A program made the translations under genes and the position numbers. Under the pieces are notes generated by a model, which saw only the letters and a list, made by a program, of their open reading frames with translations, had not been told where the DNA came from and made no database searches. A DNA stretch of 64,000 nt, taken from Bdellovibrionales bacterium CG12_big_fil_rev_8_21_14_0_65_38_15. Lineage in GTDB: Bacteria > Bdellovibrionota > Bacteriovoracia > Bacteriovoracales > Bacteriovoracaceae. Below, in pieces: positions 25,895 through 33,716 of this stretch (position 1 is the first letter of the stretch; every line of letters starts with the position of its first letter). Where the stretch lies: positions 62,001 to 126,000 of the forward strand of contig PCUW01000034.1 of the NCBI GenBank assembly GCA_002787775.1, read 5' to 3'.

Positions 25895-26945
25895 TTTGCT
25901 TACCGCTACTTTGCGCTCCCAAATCATGGGGAGGTAAAATCAAATCACGAAAGGGCAAGCAGACTTCTAAACCTTTTTGGGCGAAATACTTTTTCACTTT
26001 ATCTTCGCTCAACTCGCTACTAACGAGAACGAAGTCTCCACCCCAAGCACCAAGAGACTTAATCACACCGTCAAAATCAGAAAACTTTTCTTGTTGAACA
26101 GTTGGTCTCTCTAAGCGTTTTGATAGAATTTCTTCATGTTGAATCATCGCAGCTTGAAAATCTTTTAAATTATCAGCATTAGACATATCTCTAGTGAGTT
26201 GAGTGATCTTAGCGATATCAGAAGTTTTACTCTTCTTTTCTTTATAAGATTTAATCGCTTGCCCGGAATTTTGTTTAGTACCTAAATAAACAAACCATAA
26301 TTTGTCTTTAAAACTTGGATCAAATGAAGTCGGCGCCCACTTTGGTCCAGTGCTATTTTTTTGATAAATAATGGGACCCTCACTTTGAGCACAAGCAATA
26401 TCGTAGCCCGAGCCACTAAGTGTTTTAAAGAGTAGTTCAAATGGGCTGATATACGCCCACTGAGCAATATTAAAAACAAGTGTAGAGCTTGAGCCTAGTC
26501 CCCAATCGAGCGGGAAACCAAGTCTTGTTTCAACGAAGACATCAACTTCATCTCTAAGGAAATGAGGGTTCTGTTTACGAGCTTCTCTTAGAAGTTGTTG
26601 AAGAACTTTAACTTCTTCAGTTTCTTCACTGTTAATAGTATTAAATCTCCAAAATTCAAATTTGGATTCGAACCACAACTCACCTTTTGAATCAAAACTC
26701 TTCCAAGAAAGAGATGGATTAAAAGATGGAGAATATCTAACAGACAAAGACTGACCAACAGTCGTTGGAAGTGCTAACGCTTCGGCACCGTCCAACACGA
26801 AATATTCGCCAGAAAGTAATAACTTTCCATGACCATGATAGTACTGATCAAGTTTATCTGTTTTTACAACTGGGTTTACGCTTAAAGCGAATTCACTTTC
26901 TTTTGTTTGCAAAGTTTTTCCTTTTTCGTCAGCTTCGTTGCTCAC
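25878..26945 (-). CDS. GHMP kinase, presumptive phosphomevalonate kinase
   Basis: 355 residues with a GTG start overlapping the HMG-CoA reductase stop (GTGA). Motifs: GHGKLLLSGEYFVLDGAEAL near residue 40, PLDWGLGSSSTLVFN near 150 as the phosphate loop, and GYDIACAQSEGPIIY near 180. The GYDIA...GP.(I)Y pattern is seen in a subgroup of GHMP kinases common in Bacteroidetes. In this operon every other step from HMG-CoA to IPP is assigned, so it should phosphorylate phosphomevalonate. That assignment rests on context, since the sequence is divergent from well-studied phosphomevalonate kinases. Confidence 0.75.
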   Translation of the reverse strand: MSNEADEKGKTLQTKESEFALSVNPVVKTDKLDQYYHGHGKLLLSGEYFVLDGAEALALPTTVGQSLSVRYSPSFNPSLSWKSFDSKGELWFESKFEFWRFNTINSEETEEVKVLQQLLREARKQNPHFLRDEVDVFVETRLGFPLDWGLGSSSTLVFNIAQWAYISPFELLFKTLSGSGYDIACAQSEGPIIYQKNSTGPKWAPTSFDPSFKDKLWFVYLGTKQNSGQAIKSYKEKKSKTSDIAKITQLTRDMSNADNLKDFQAAMIQHEEILSKRLERPTVQQEKFSDFDGVIKSLGAWGGDFVLVSSELSEDKVKKYFAQKGLEVCLPFRDLILPPHDLGAQSSGKQNDLVH

Positions 26946-28267
26946 TGATATTTCCTAATTAGGGCCAACTCATTTCTCACATCAGTAAAGCTGATGATGC
27001 GATCCTTGAACGCTTCTCGAATATGATCACGTTCTTTATCATTAGCTTCTAAGTGATTTAGAATATTCATCAAGTGCATTTTCATATGTCCTTTTTGAAT
27101 ACCTGAAGTCACTAGAGATCTAAGGGCTGCAAAGTTTTGCGCTAAACCTGTTGCAGCAATAATTGTCATTAATTCTTTAGCTGAAGGATTTCCAAGAAGC
27201 TCTAACGAGAACTTGGCCATTGGGTGAAGTGCTGTTAACCCACCAACAGTACCGACAGATAATGGTATTTCTAAAGAGAAAGTAAAGATTCCATCTTCAA
27301 CTGTGCAATCACTTAAACCACGATACTGACCATCACGAGCGGCCCAAGTATGACCACACGCTTCGATTGCTCTAAAATCATTTCCAGTGGCCAGCACAAC
27401 CGCGTCGATACCATTGAAGATACCTTTGTTATGAGTTGTCGCACGGTTGACATCAATTTTAGCGATACGGACCGCTCGATTAAACTTGCTGGCAAATTCC
27501 GCGGCACTCATGCCATGGCTTTTATCATCAAGCTGTTCAACCGGACAGCTGACTTCAACTTTAACTAAGCAATCTGGCGTGTAATTCGAAAGAATCGCCA
27601 TGATGACTTGAACTTGTTTTTCATCTTCATTAAAGGCGTCGTATTGTTGGGCAAGATTTTTGAACGTCTGGCCTAATGACTCAAGCACAGAGTTGATGAA
27701 ATTGGCACCCATAGCATCACAAGTTTCAAACTCGGCCCATAGTTGATAATAACCAGGCTCATCGGCTTCACGGTTGACTAATTTTAAATCAAGTAAACCG
27801 CCACCACGTTTTTCCATATTAGAAGTTAGCGGCTTTGTTTCTTCAATCAGTTTGTCTTTTACAGTTTCGAAGAAGCTTTGAAATTTATTTGAATCTTTTC
27901 CATCCCAAATAAGATGAACCTGGCCAGCTTTAGTGGTTGAGATGACGGTTGCTTTAAAACCACCACGTGAGCTCCAAAACTTGGCAGCTTTGGCAGCGGC
28001 GGCCACAACAGAGCTCTCCTCGATAACAAGAGGAACGCAGTATGTTTTACCGTTGATATCAAGGTTTGGAACGACACCATAAGGTGACATAAAATTTGTT
28101 AGTGTATTTTCTGAAAATTCATCAAAGATTTTTTGTGCGTTAGCATCTGGATGCCAAAAACTTTTTAAGAGTTTTTTTGAACGATCGGGATTATCGAAAA
28201 ACTCACGAGATAAGAACTCGATTTTTTCGATCTTGGTCATTTTTGAAAAGCCGGAGATATGTCCCAT
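26942..28267 (-). CDS. mvaA: Hydroxymethylglutaryl-CoA reductase, class II
   Basis: 441 residues from the ATG at 28267, preceded by AGGGAA; a GTG at 28273 is too close to that site. The dinucleotide motif DAMGANFINSVLE and the ENxxG-equivalent region (SPYGVVPNLDINGK) are as in class II (bacterial) enzymes. THNKGIFNGIDAVVLATGND, GTVGGLTALHPMAKF and QKGHMKMHL (catalytic His) follow. It reduces HMG-CoA to mevalonate, the committed step. It lies 10 bases after the type 2 IDI gene. HMG-CoA synthase and acetoacetyl-CoA thiolase are not in this operon. Confidence 0.95.
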   Translation of the reverse strand: MGHISGFSKMTKIEKIEFLSREFFDNPDRSKKLLKSFWHPDANAQKIFDEFSENTLTNFMSPYGVVPNLDINGKTYCVPLVIEESSVVAAAAKAAKFWSSRGGFKATVISTTKAGQVHLIWDGKDSNKFQSFFETVKDKLIEETKPLTSNMEKRGGGLLDLKLVNREADEPGYYQLWAEFETCDAMGANFINSVLESLGQTFKNLAQQYDAFNEDEKQVQVIMAILSNYTPDCLVKVEVSCPVEQLDDKSHGMSAAEFASKFNRAVRIAKIDVNRATTHNKGIFNGIDAVVLATGNDFRAIEACGHTWAARDGQYRGLSDCTVEDGIFTFSLEIPLSVGTVGGLTALHPMAKFSLELLGNPSAKELMTIIAATGLAQNFAALRSLVTSGIQKGHMKMHLMNILNHLEANDKERDHIREAFKDRIISFTDVRNELALIRKYQ

Positions 28268-28277
28268 CTGCACTTCC

Positions 28278-29309
28278 CTAGTTGGCGCGTATTTCTAAAA
28301 AGCGCTTTGCCATTTCAAGTTCTAAAAGCTGGTCTAAAACAAATTTTCTAAGATCTTCAATTCCCACTCTGGCGTGATCAAGAAATGGTTTCGCTTGCGC
28401 GTACACAGCATTTCCTAAGCACGATGAAACCAGTTCGTGCCCCTGAAGAGCACTTCTAATTCCACCAGAGATAATAAACGAGCGACACTTAATGCCCTGT
28501 TCATTTGAGTCTAAAATCTGATTGACATGACTTAGCATTTCACCTGCCGTATGTCCAACAAACTGTAGCCCATCTTCTCTATGATTCTCGTCACTTACGT
28601 CTCTTAAAAGCTCCATTTTGGAAAAGTTTGTTCCACCAAAAGCACCGAAGTCTATAGCGGCCAATGGAAGCTTCATTAAGGCCTTAAGGGACCTTGGCCC
28701 CATACCCTGTCCAACCTCTTTGACGATGACTGGAAAAGAGACTTCATTAAGCAGCGACTCGATGGTTTCAAGCGCTGGCTTTTGATAACGATCGCCTTCA
28801 GGTTGAAACCATTCTTGAAGTGGATTGATATGAATAATTAATCCATCAACTTTTAATTTTTCGATGAGGTTATGAATTTTTGACGTTTCTTTTTTAACTT
28901 GAAGTTGTTCAATCTGAGCAATTCCTAGGTTAGCATAAAATGGTAACTCATCACCAATCACGCCTCTAAAGTCAAAATCCCCTAGGCGATCATTGCTTTC
29001 AAGCAAGGAGCGACATGAACCAAGGCCAAAACCTAAACCAAATTCACGTGCAACTTGAGCTAAGTTTTTATTAATTGTCAGGGCCTCTTTTGTTCCTCCA
29101 GTCATACTAGAAATCCAAAGAGGAGCCTTAAGAGTTTTACCTAAAAATTCAGTCGGGCGACGCCATTCATCAAGACTAGGATGAGCACTAAACAGTGGCT
29201 CATAATCAAAGCGCGAATCGACAGAGCTTGCCTTGGTTTGGGCAAGTTCGGTCAAGGCGATGTGATCAGCTTTACGCTGATCGGAGCTATTTTGATTTAA
29301 ATTTGTCAT
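28278..29309 (-). CDS. fni: Isopentenyl-diphosphate delta-isomerase, type 2
   Basis: 343 residues from the ATG at 29309; the AAGGAG 5 bases upstream decides this start over an in-frame one at 29345. The N-terminus RKADHIALT matches the family, followed by APLWISSMTGGTKEA, FGLGFGLGSCRSLLE and INPLQEWFQPEGDRY, with VGQGMGPRSLKALM in the FMN-binding barrel. This FMN- and NADPH-dependent enzyme interconverts IPP and DMAPP. It is the first gene of the mevalonate operon. A 9-base-pair inverted repeat in the leader overlaps its ribosome binding site. Confidence 0.94.
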   Translation of the reverse strand: MTNLNQNSSDQRKADHIALTELAQTKASSVDSRFDYEPLFSAHPSLDEWRRPTEFLGKTLKAPLWISSMTGGTKEALTINKNLAQVAREFGLGFGLGSCRSLLESNDRLGDFDFRGVIGDELPFYANLGIAQIEQLQVKKETSKIHNLIEKLKVDGLIIHINPLQEWFQPEGDRYQKPALETIESLLNEVSFPVIVKEVGQGMGPRSLKALMKLPLAAIDFGAFGGTNFSKMELLRDVSDENHREDGLQFVGHTAGEMLSHVNQILDSNEQGIKCRSFIISGGIRSALQGHELVSSCLGNAVYAQAKPFLDHARVGIEDLRKFVLDQLLELEMAKRFLEIRAN

Positions 29310-29310
29310 A

Positions 29311-29355
29311 AACTCCTTCTCATCTACTACACATAGCATAATCAAGGAAGGAGTT
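29311..29355 (-). promoter_or_regulatory. Inverted repeat masking the fni ribosome binding site
   Basis: AACTCCTTC at 29311-29319 and GAAGGAGTT at 29347-29355 are perfect complements. In the minus-strand mRNA the upstream arm would pair with GAAGGAGTT, which holds the Shine-Dalgarno of fni, with a 27-base loop. It could act as a translational switch for the whole mevalonate operon. Confidence 0.4.
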
Positions 29356-29379
29356 CATTACGACGCGCTTAGGCAAGTG

Positions 29380-30072
29380 CTAGATCTTAGGTGAAACTAC
29401 TAAGACAAAAGGTCGCTTTTGTCCGTCAAACTTTGATCTAAGCTTGGCGCAGCTACCGCGGATGACTTCTTCGGTTTGCATTCCAAGCTCTAAGGCCAAA
29501 CAAATTTCTCTGGGCCCGAGCACTTCAGCAAGCTCATTAAGACACTTACTTAAACGATAAGGAGTATCCATTAAAACCATGGTGCGTTTTTCTTTCGCCA
29601 TTTCTTTTAAGCGCTCTGAACGAGCGGGATCTTTTGTTGGAAGAAAACCTTCAAAAACAAAACGATCGTGATCATAACCACTAAGAGCAACCGCCAAGGC
29701 GATTGAATTATAAAAAGGCGTTGAGCTGACTTTCACTGCGGCCTGATGAGCGCGATCAACGAGTAAGCGCCCTGGATCGCAAAAGGCCGGAAGGCCAGCA
29801 TCACTCATGACGAAAACATCTTTGCCACTTTTTAAATGAGCTAGCAGTTCTTCGATGGCCGCTTCTCTAGTGTGTTCGTTATACAAAACGAATTCATCAA
29901 TCTGCTCACGTGGTAAACCAAAGCGAAGCCAACGTCTGCGTCCAGGCTTTAAGTCCTCAATGGCAAACTTCGCACCGGCCTTAATACCATCGTTAATCAT
30001 GGCAAGTGTGGCCGAATCGAGTGTATTTTCTTCATCAATAGGAGTTGGGACTAAAATCAGCTTTCCTTTCAC
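29380..30072 (-). CDS. RsmI-like SAM-dependent methyltransferase (tetrapyrrole methylase fold)
   Basis: About 230 residues from a GTG at 30072. A longer in-frame start at 30174 would overlap the divergent gene and adds unconserved sequence. KLILVPTPIDEENTLDSATL replaces the LVPTPIGN of classical RsmI. FVMSDAGLPAFCDPGRLLV, PFYNSIALAVALSGYDHDRFVF and EGFLPTK follow family order, as does MDTPYRLSKCLNEL. RsmI 2'-O-methylates C1402 of 16S rRNA; this protein may be RsmI itself or a divergent paralogue (SAM-dependent methyltransferase next to RsmI). The substrate is therefore open. Confidence 0.8.
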   Translation of the reverse strand: MKGKLILVPTPIDEENTLDSATLAMINDGIKAGAKFAIEDLKPGRRRWLRFGLPREQIDEFVLYNEHTREAAIEELLAHLKSGKDVFVMSDAGLPAFCDPGRLLVDRAHQAAVKVSSTPFYNSIALAVALSGYDHDRFVFEGFLPTKDPARSERLKEMAKEKRTMVLMDTPYRLSKCLNELAEVLGPREICLALELGMQTEEVIRGSCAKLRSKFDGQKRPFVLVVSPKI

Positions 30073-30095
30073 GTTCCATCCAGATATGAGAGGGC

Positions 30096-31175
30096 ATGTC
30101 TTATTATGCCGTTGTATCACCAGGTCTTGAAAAGCTAGCATGCCAGGAACTCCTCGAAAAGTTCCCAGGAACAAATGTTCGTATCAGTCACGGTGGTCTT
30201 GAAATTGACTTAGATCTACAATCCGGGTTTGTGCTTAATCACACGTTAAAGATTCCAACGCGCATTCTATTTCGCCTCATGCAGGCTAAAGTACGAGATC
30301 TGCCAAAGCTTTATAAAAAAGTTAAGGCCCTCGACTGGCGTCCGTTTTATATTCAAGCGCCGATATTAGAAGTGATTCATGTCAGTGCTCACTCTTCTAG
30401 ATTATTTGATGAGCGAAAGATTAAAAAAGCGACCAAAGATGCTATTGAAGATTTTTTCAAAGGCACTCAGGCCAAGAAAGTTGATACTGAAAGATTAAAA
30501 GATATTGTTAAGGATCACTGCCCTGCTCTTTATCTTCGATTTAAAGATGATGAGCTCACCCTAAGCATTGATACAAGTGGTGATCGACTTGATCGTCGAG
30601 GCAAGCGCTCATGGATTGGTATGGCACCACTTCGTGAAACTTACGCTCACGCTTGTCTTTTGGCCCTAAAAGAAAAAATTGAAATTGATGCTCCTCTTTG
30701 TGATCCAATGAGTGGCAGCGGTGTTTTTGCCAGAGAAGCGCTTGATTGGAATAAAAATAATAATGACCGTTATTTTTCTTATCAATCTTTTCCGATCACT
30801 AAAGAAGTTCAATTTCCAGCTGAATCTGAAACTCCATGGAAGAATATTATAGCTGTTGAATCTGAAGCTAAAACTTTTGAAGCACTTAAACATAATCTTA
30901 AAGATGAAGTTCGTTGTATCCAAGCTAATGCGCTTGAAAATCTAGAGATTTCACCTGGTTCTATTTTAATTGCTAATCCGCCGTATGGGATTCGATTAAA
31001 ACTTGATAACCCTGTGGCTTTTTTAAATCATGTTGTCGAAAAACTGATGAGCTATCAGCCCAAGGCTTTAGCGCTATTGATTCCAAAAGATATTAAGATT
31101 AATCGTCGTTATGAACTTCTCCTAGAGTTCTCAAATGGCGGTATTCCCGTCAAATTGATCTATTTCAAGGGCTAA
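30096..31175 (+). CDS. RlmL/Trm-type RNA methyltransferase with N-terminal THUMP region
   Basis: 359 residues. GAGAGGG precedes the ATG. The N-terminus SYYAVVSPGLEKLACQEL and SHGGLEIDLDLQ matches the ferredoxin-like/THUMP part of the RlmL/YcbY group. LRFKDDELTLSIDTSGDRLDRRG and APLRETYAHACLLAL lead into the SAM domain (LCDPMSGSGVFAREAL), and the amino-methyltransferase motif IANPPYGIRL (NPPY) indicates N2-guanine methylation. The target is 23S rRNA or tRNA. It is divergent from the RsmI-like gene, so two RNA modifiers share an upstream region of about 23 bases. Confidence 0.87.
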   Translation: MSYYAVVSPGLEKLACQELLEKFPGTNVRISHGGLEIDLDLQSGFVLNHTLKIPTRILFRLMQAKVRDLPKLYKKVKALDWRPFYIQAPILEVIHVSAHSSRLFDERKIKKATKDAIEDFFKGTQAKKVDTERLKDIVKDHCPALYLRFKDDELTLSIDTSGDRLDRRGKRSWIGMAPLRETYAHACLLALKEKIEIDAPLCDPMSGSGVFAREALDWNKNNNDRYFSYQSFPITKEVQFPAESETPWKNIIAVESEAKTFEALKHNLKDEVRCIQANALENLEISPGSILIANPPYGIRLKLDNPVAFLNHVVEKLMSYQPKALALLIPKDIKINRRYELLLEFSNGGIPVKLIYFKG

Positions 31176-31240
31176 TTCCGAGTTTTTAAATCCAGTATAA
31201 TTCAATCAGGTACAATCTCTAAGTTGCCGATAAGTAGCTG

Positions 31241-32590
31241 ATGAATAGAACTCTTCTTATCCTATTTACACTTGTCGCCTGTTCACAAAATCCTGTGAAC
31301 AGAATGCCTGCATCAACGGCCATTAACCAGTCATGCATCAGCATGCACCAGTCAATCATAAGAAGAGTTAATGATAGTTTCGAGGAATACAACTTTAATG
31401 GTCTATCAGATATGCCACAAAATATTATTGACGTTAGTGAATCATTTGATGAGCAAGGCATTGACTACAGATATATCAAAAAGATTGAAGGCGGACTTCT
31501 AGGAATCGAAATCCTTCCCAATCAACATAGCGTGATTAATAGATATGTTAAAAATATTGCCAACCGTTTTGATGGCGTTAGAGTCTTTTATATTGATAAT
31601 CCGGAAAGTAAATCACTAGGCTCTTTCACTCCATCAAAAAACTATATTTATATTAGTAAAGACATCTCGACCAAATTATCTGAACGTGGATTTACGACAT
31701 TATCTCATGAAGCAAGACACGCTTATTTTACGTCAAAAATGATTCGCTATATGGACGGAAGCTACAAGGGCAAGATTACGGCCGTCAAAGGTAAGATTAA
31801 AGGCTCTGGTAATTTTAGCTATACCGACTATATGTCGTTTGAAGAAATTAAAACCTTTAGAGAGGACTCCAGAAAACTTTTAAACCTTTGGAGCAATAAA
31901 GTTATTCAAGAAAGAAAAAATAGCAAAGACTATTGGGATCGCTTTACTTATAAAAAAAATGCAGCGCTAAGCTATATCCAGTCGACTAGATATTACCTTA
32001 ATAAGCTCATGGATGACGCTCTTAATGATAATCTTAAATTTGAATATCAATTAGGCGTGATCCATGCCAGCAAGGAAATCGTTGAAGATAGTGACAATGC
32101 TTCAATTGTTCGAGTTGCGTTGAATAAACATTTTAAGGAATTCGAACTTTCTGATTTGTCCGTGAGGGATGAGCTGTTAAACGGTACAATTGATCAAATC
32201 AATAAAGAGCTCGATCAGCTTTTTATCGATGAAAGCATTATCGCCTCTCAGTCAGCGTTTATTGATGGTCTCGACGGGCTTAAAACTTATGATCGTTATG
32301 CCTTTTATACTCTTTACTTCAATCGAAACACTCTTATCAATGCAAGAGAGTTAAGATCGACTAAAATTCAAGCCATTGTAAATAACTTCTCACGCTCAAC
32401 TCTTCGAGATATTACTCAGGGTGCGCAGGATATTAGTGATGCTGATGCTATAAAATATTTTGCTCAACTGATTAAGGAATCAACTGTTACAAAAGTCGAT
32501 CAAGGATTTTTGCTGAATTATAGAAACGGACAGTTAGAGATTTCTATTGATAAATTCGGCGAAGTTCTACAAGTTTCTACAGGTTATTAA
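31241..32590 (+). CDS. Lipoprotein with HExxH metallopeptidase motif
   Basis: 449 residues. The signal sequence ends in a lipobox (LVACSQNP), with Cys14 the lipidation site. Residues about 25-120 form an alpha/beta region. TLSHEARHAYFTSKM near residue 155 contains HEARH, a gluzincin-like HExxH; a downstream Glu or His third ligand cannot be assigned by eye. The last 200 residues are mostly helical. It is predicted to face the periplasm or the outside from an outer-membrane anchor. It overlaps the 3' end of the U32-like gene by 14 bases. No family recognised. Confidence 0.65.
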   Translation: MNRTLLILFTLVACSQNPVNRMPASTAINQSCISMHQSIIRRVNDSFEEYNFNGLSDMPQNIIDVSESFDEQGIDYRYIKKIEGGLLGIEILPNQHSVINRYVKNIANRFDGVRVFYIDNPESKSLGSFTPSKNYIYISKDISTKLSERGFTTLSHEARHAYFTSKMIRYMDGSYKGKITAVKGKIKGSGNFSYTDYMSFEEIKTFREDSRKLLNLWSNKVIQERKNSKDYWDRFTYKKNAALSYIQSTRYYLNKLMDDALNDNLKFEYQLGVIHASKEIVEDSDNASIVRVALNKHFKEFELSDLSVRDELLNGTIDQINKELDQLFIDESIIASQSAFIDGLDGLKTYDRYAFYTLYFNRNTLINARELRSTKIQAIVNNFSRSTLRDITQGAQDISDADAIKYFAQLIKESTVTKVDQGFLLNYRNGQLEISIDKFGEVLQVSTGY

Positions 32591-33716
32591 CATCAAAGAT
32601 TAAAGCTTTGCAAGTTGCACTTCCAATCGGAGGCAGTGAAACAATCATATTTTCATTAGCTTGCTCTAAATTGTTTCCGTTAAGATCACGAATCCACTTC
32701 AGCTCTATTTGTTTTTTCTTTCCATCCGGGCTGACCATTTCTATTTTCATCCCTGAATGAAGCTTTGCTCCATCAAGGACTCGAACAGTTACAGGATCAC
32801 CCTTTCTCGTATCTAAAACTTCGGCAATGGCATGAGTTTTATCACGACTAGGATTTTTTAATTTCTTAAAAAGTACATCTGATTTGTTAACCCCGTAAAA
32901 GCCGCGAATAACTAAATTAGGCCAGCTGTCCTTAGCCTTTTCAGGTTGATCGCTTAAAAGATCATCAACGACTTTAAGCGCGACTTCAGGCTCACAACCA
33001 GTTGGGTCTAGGCGCATAAAATCTAGCTTCATATCACGCAGATCTTTTAACTGTTCGGCCAAGCAAAAGTCTTTGGCCAAAAACATAAAGGAGCCTTGCT
33101 TATTTTCGACTAGAGGAAAACCTTTATGAGGAGATTCTTCACTCGCACCAACGGCATCGATCCAGCTTTGATCGGAAGCTTCACCACTTAGAGGAGATAA
33201 TAATGCGCGCGGTGAATGAAATAATAGAATTCGACCAAGAACTAAAAGCTCACACGGTGTTTTAAGTTTAGGAATAATATGATTCAAACTTTCTTTAGAA
33301 AGCTCAATTGATAAAACAATACGTTCAAGTCGATCAGCAAAATAATCTTCCCAAGCTTTTAAACCGACTAAATTATGATTTCCAGTATCGGCCACGAAAT
33401 GCAAAGCAATGTCTGTATGATCAAAAAGAAATTGCATCACACCTGGATCAAGTGCTCTAGCAGCATCAAAAAATGGTGTCATTTCACTAAGGCTTTTAGC
33501 AAAGGAATCAAACTCTCTTTGCCCAACAAGCGCATCACATAATAAAACTGTTTTTAGTCCAAGGCTTTTGGCCAATTTAGCCGCTTCAATGGCTTGCTGC
33601 GAATTGAATTCACCAAGTCTTGAGTGATCAAGAGTTCCAATAATAACTTCGCTTACTCCCTTTTTGGCGAGCAGCTTTAAATTATCTTTTGGTCTAAGAA
33701 AGTACGTTAGTTTCAT
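32577..33716 (-). CDS. U32 peptidase-like protein, divergent partner
   Basis: 379 residues, starting inside the stop of the upstream U32 gene (ATGA overlap). The N-terminal half keeps a U32-like barrel pattern (VSEVIIGTLDHSRLGEFNSQ, IALHFVADTGNHNL, CELLVLGRILLFHSPR), but the cluster cysteines of the family are absent. The C-terminal 90 residues are a beta-barrel-like domain (GDPVTVRVLDGAKLHSGMKI) seen in collagenase-like U32 proteins. It may form a heteromer with the canonical upstream protein, as paired U32 proteins do in tRNA 5-hydroxyuridine formation. Role inferred. Confidence 0.7.
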   Translation of the reverse strand: MKLTYFLRPKDNLKLLAKKGVSEVIIGTLDHSRLGEFNSQQAIEAAKLAKSLGLKTVLLCDALVGQREFDSFAKSLSEMTPFFDAARALDPGVMQFLFDHTDIALHFVADTGNHNLVGLKAWEDYFADRLERIVLSIELSKESLNHIIPKLKTPCELLVLGRILLFHSPRALLSPLSGEASDQSWIDAVGASEESPHKGFPLVENKQGSFMFLAKDFCLAEQLKDLRDMKLDFMRLDPTGCEPEVALKVVDDLLSDQPEKAKDSWPNLVIRGFYGVNKSDVLFKKLKNPSRDKTHAIAEVLDTRKGDPVTVRVLDGAKLHSGMKIEMVSPDGKKKQIELKWIRDLNGNNLEQANENMIVSLPPIGSATCKALIFDVNNL

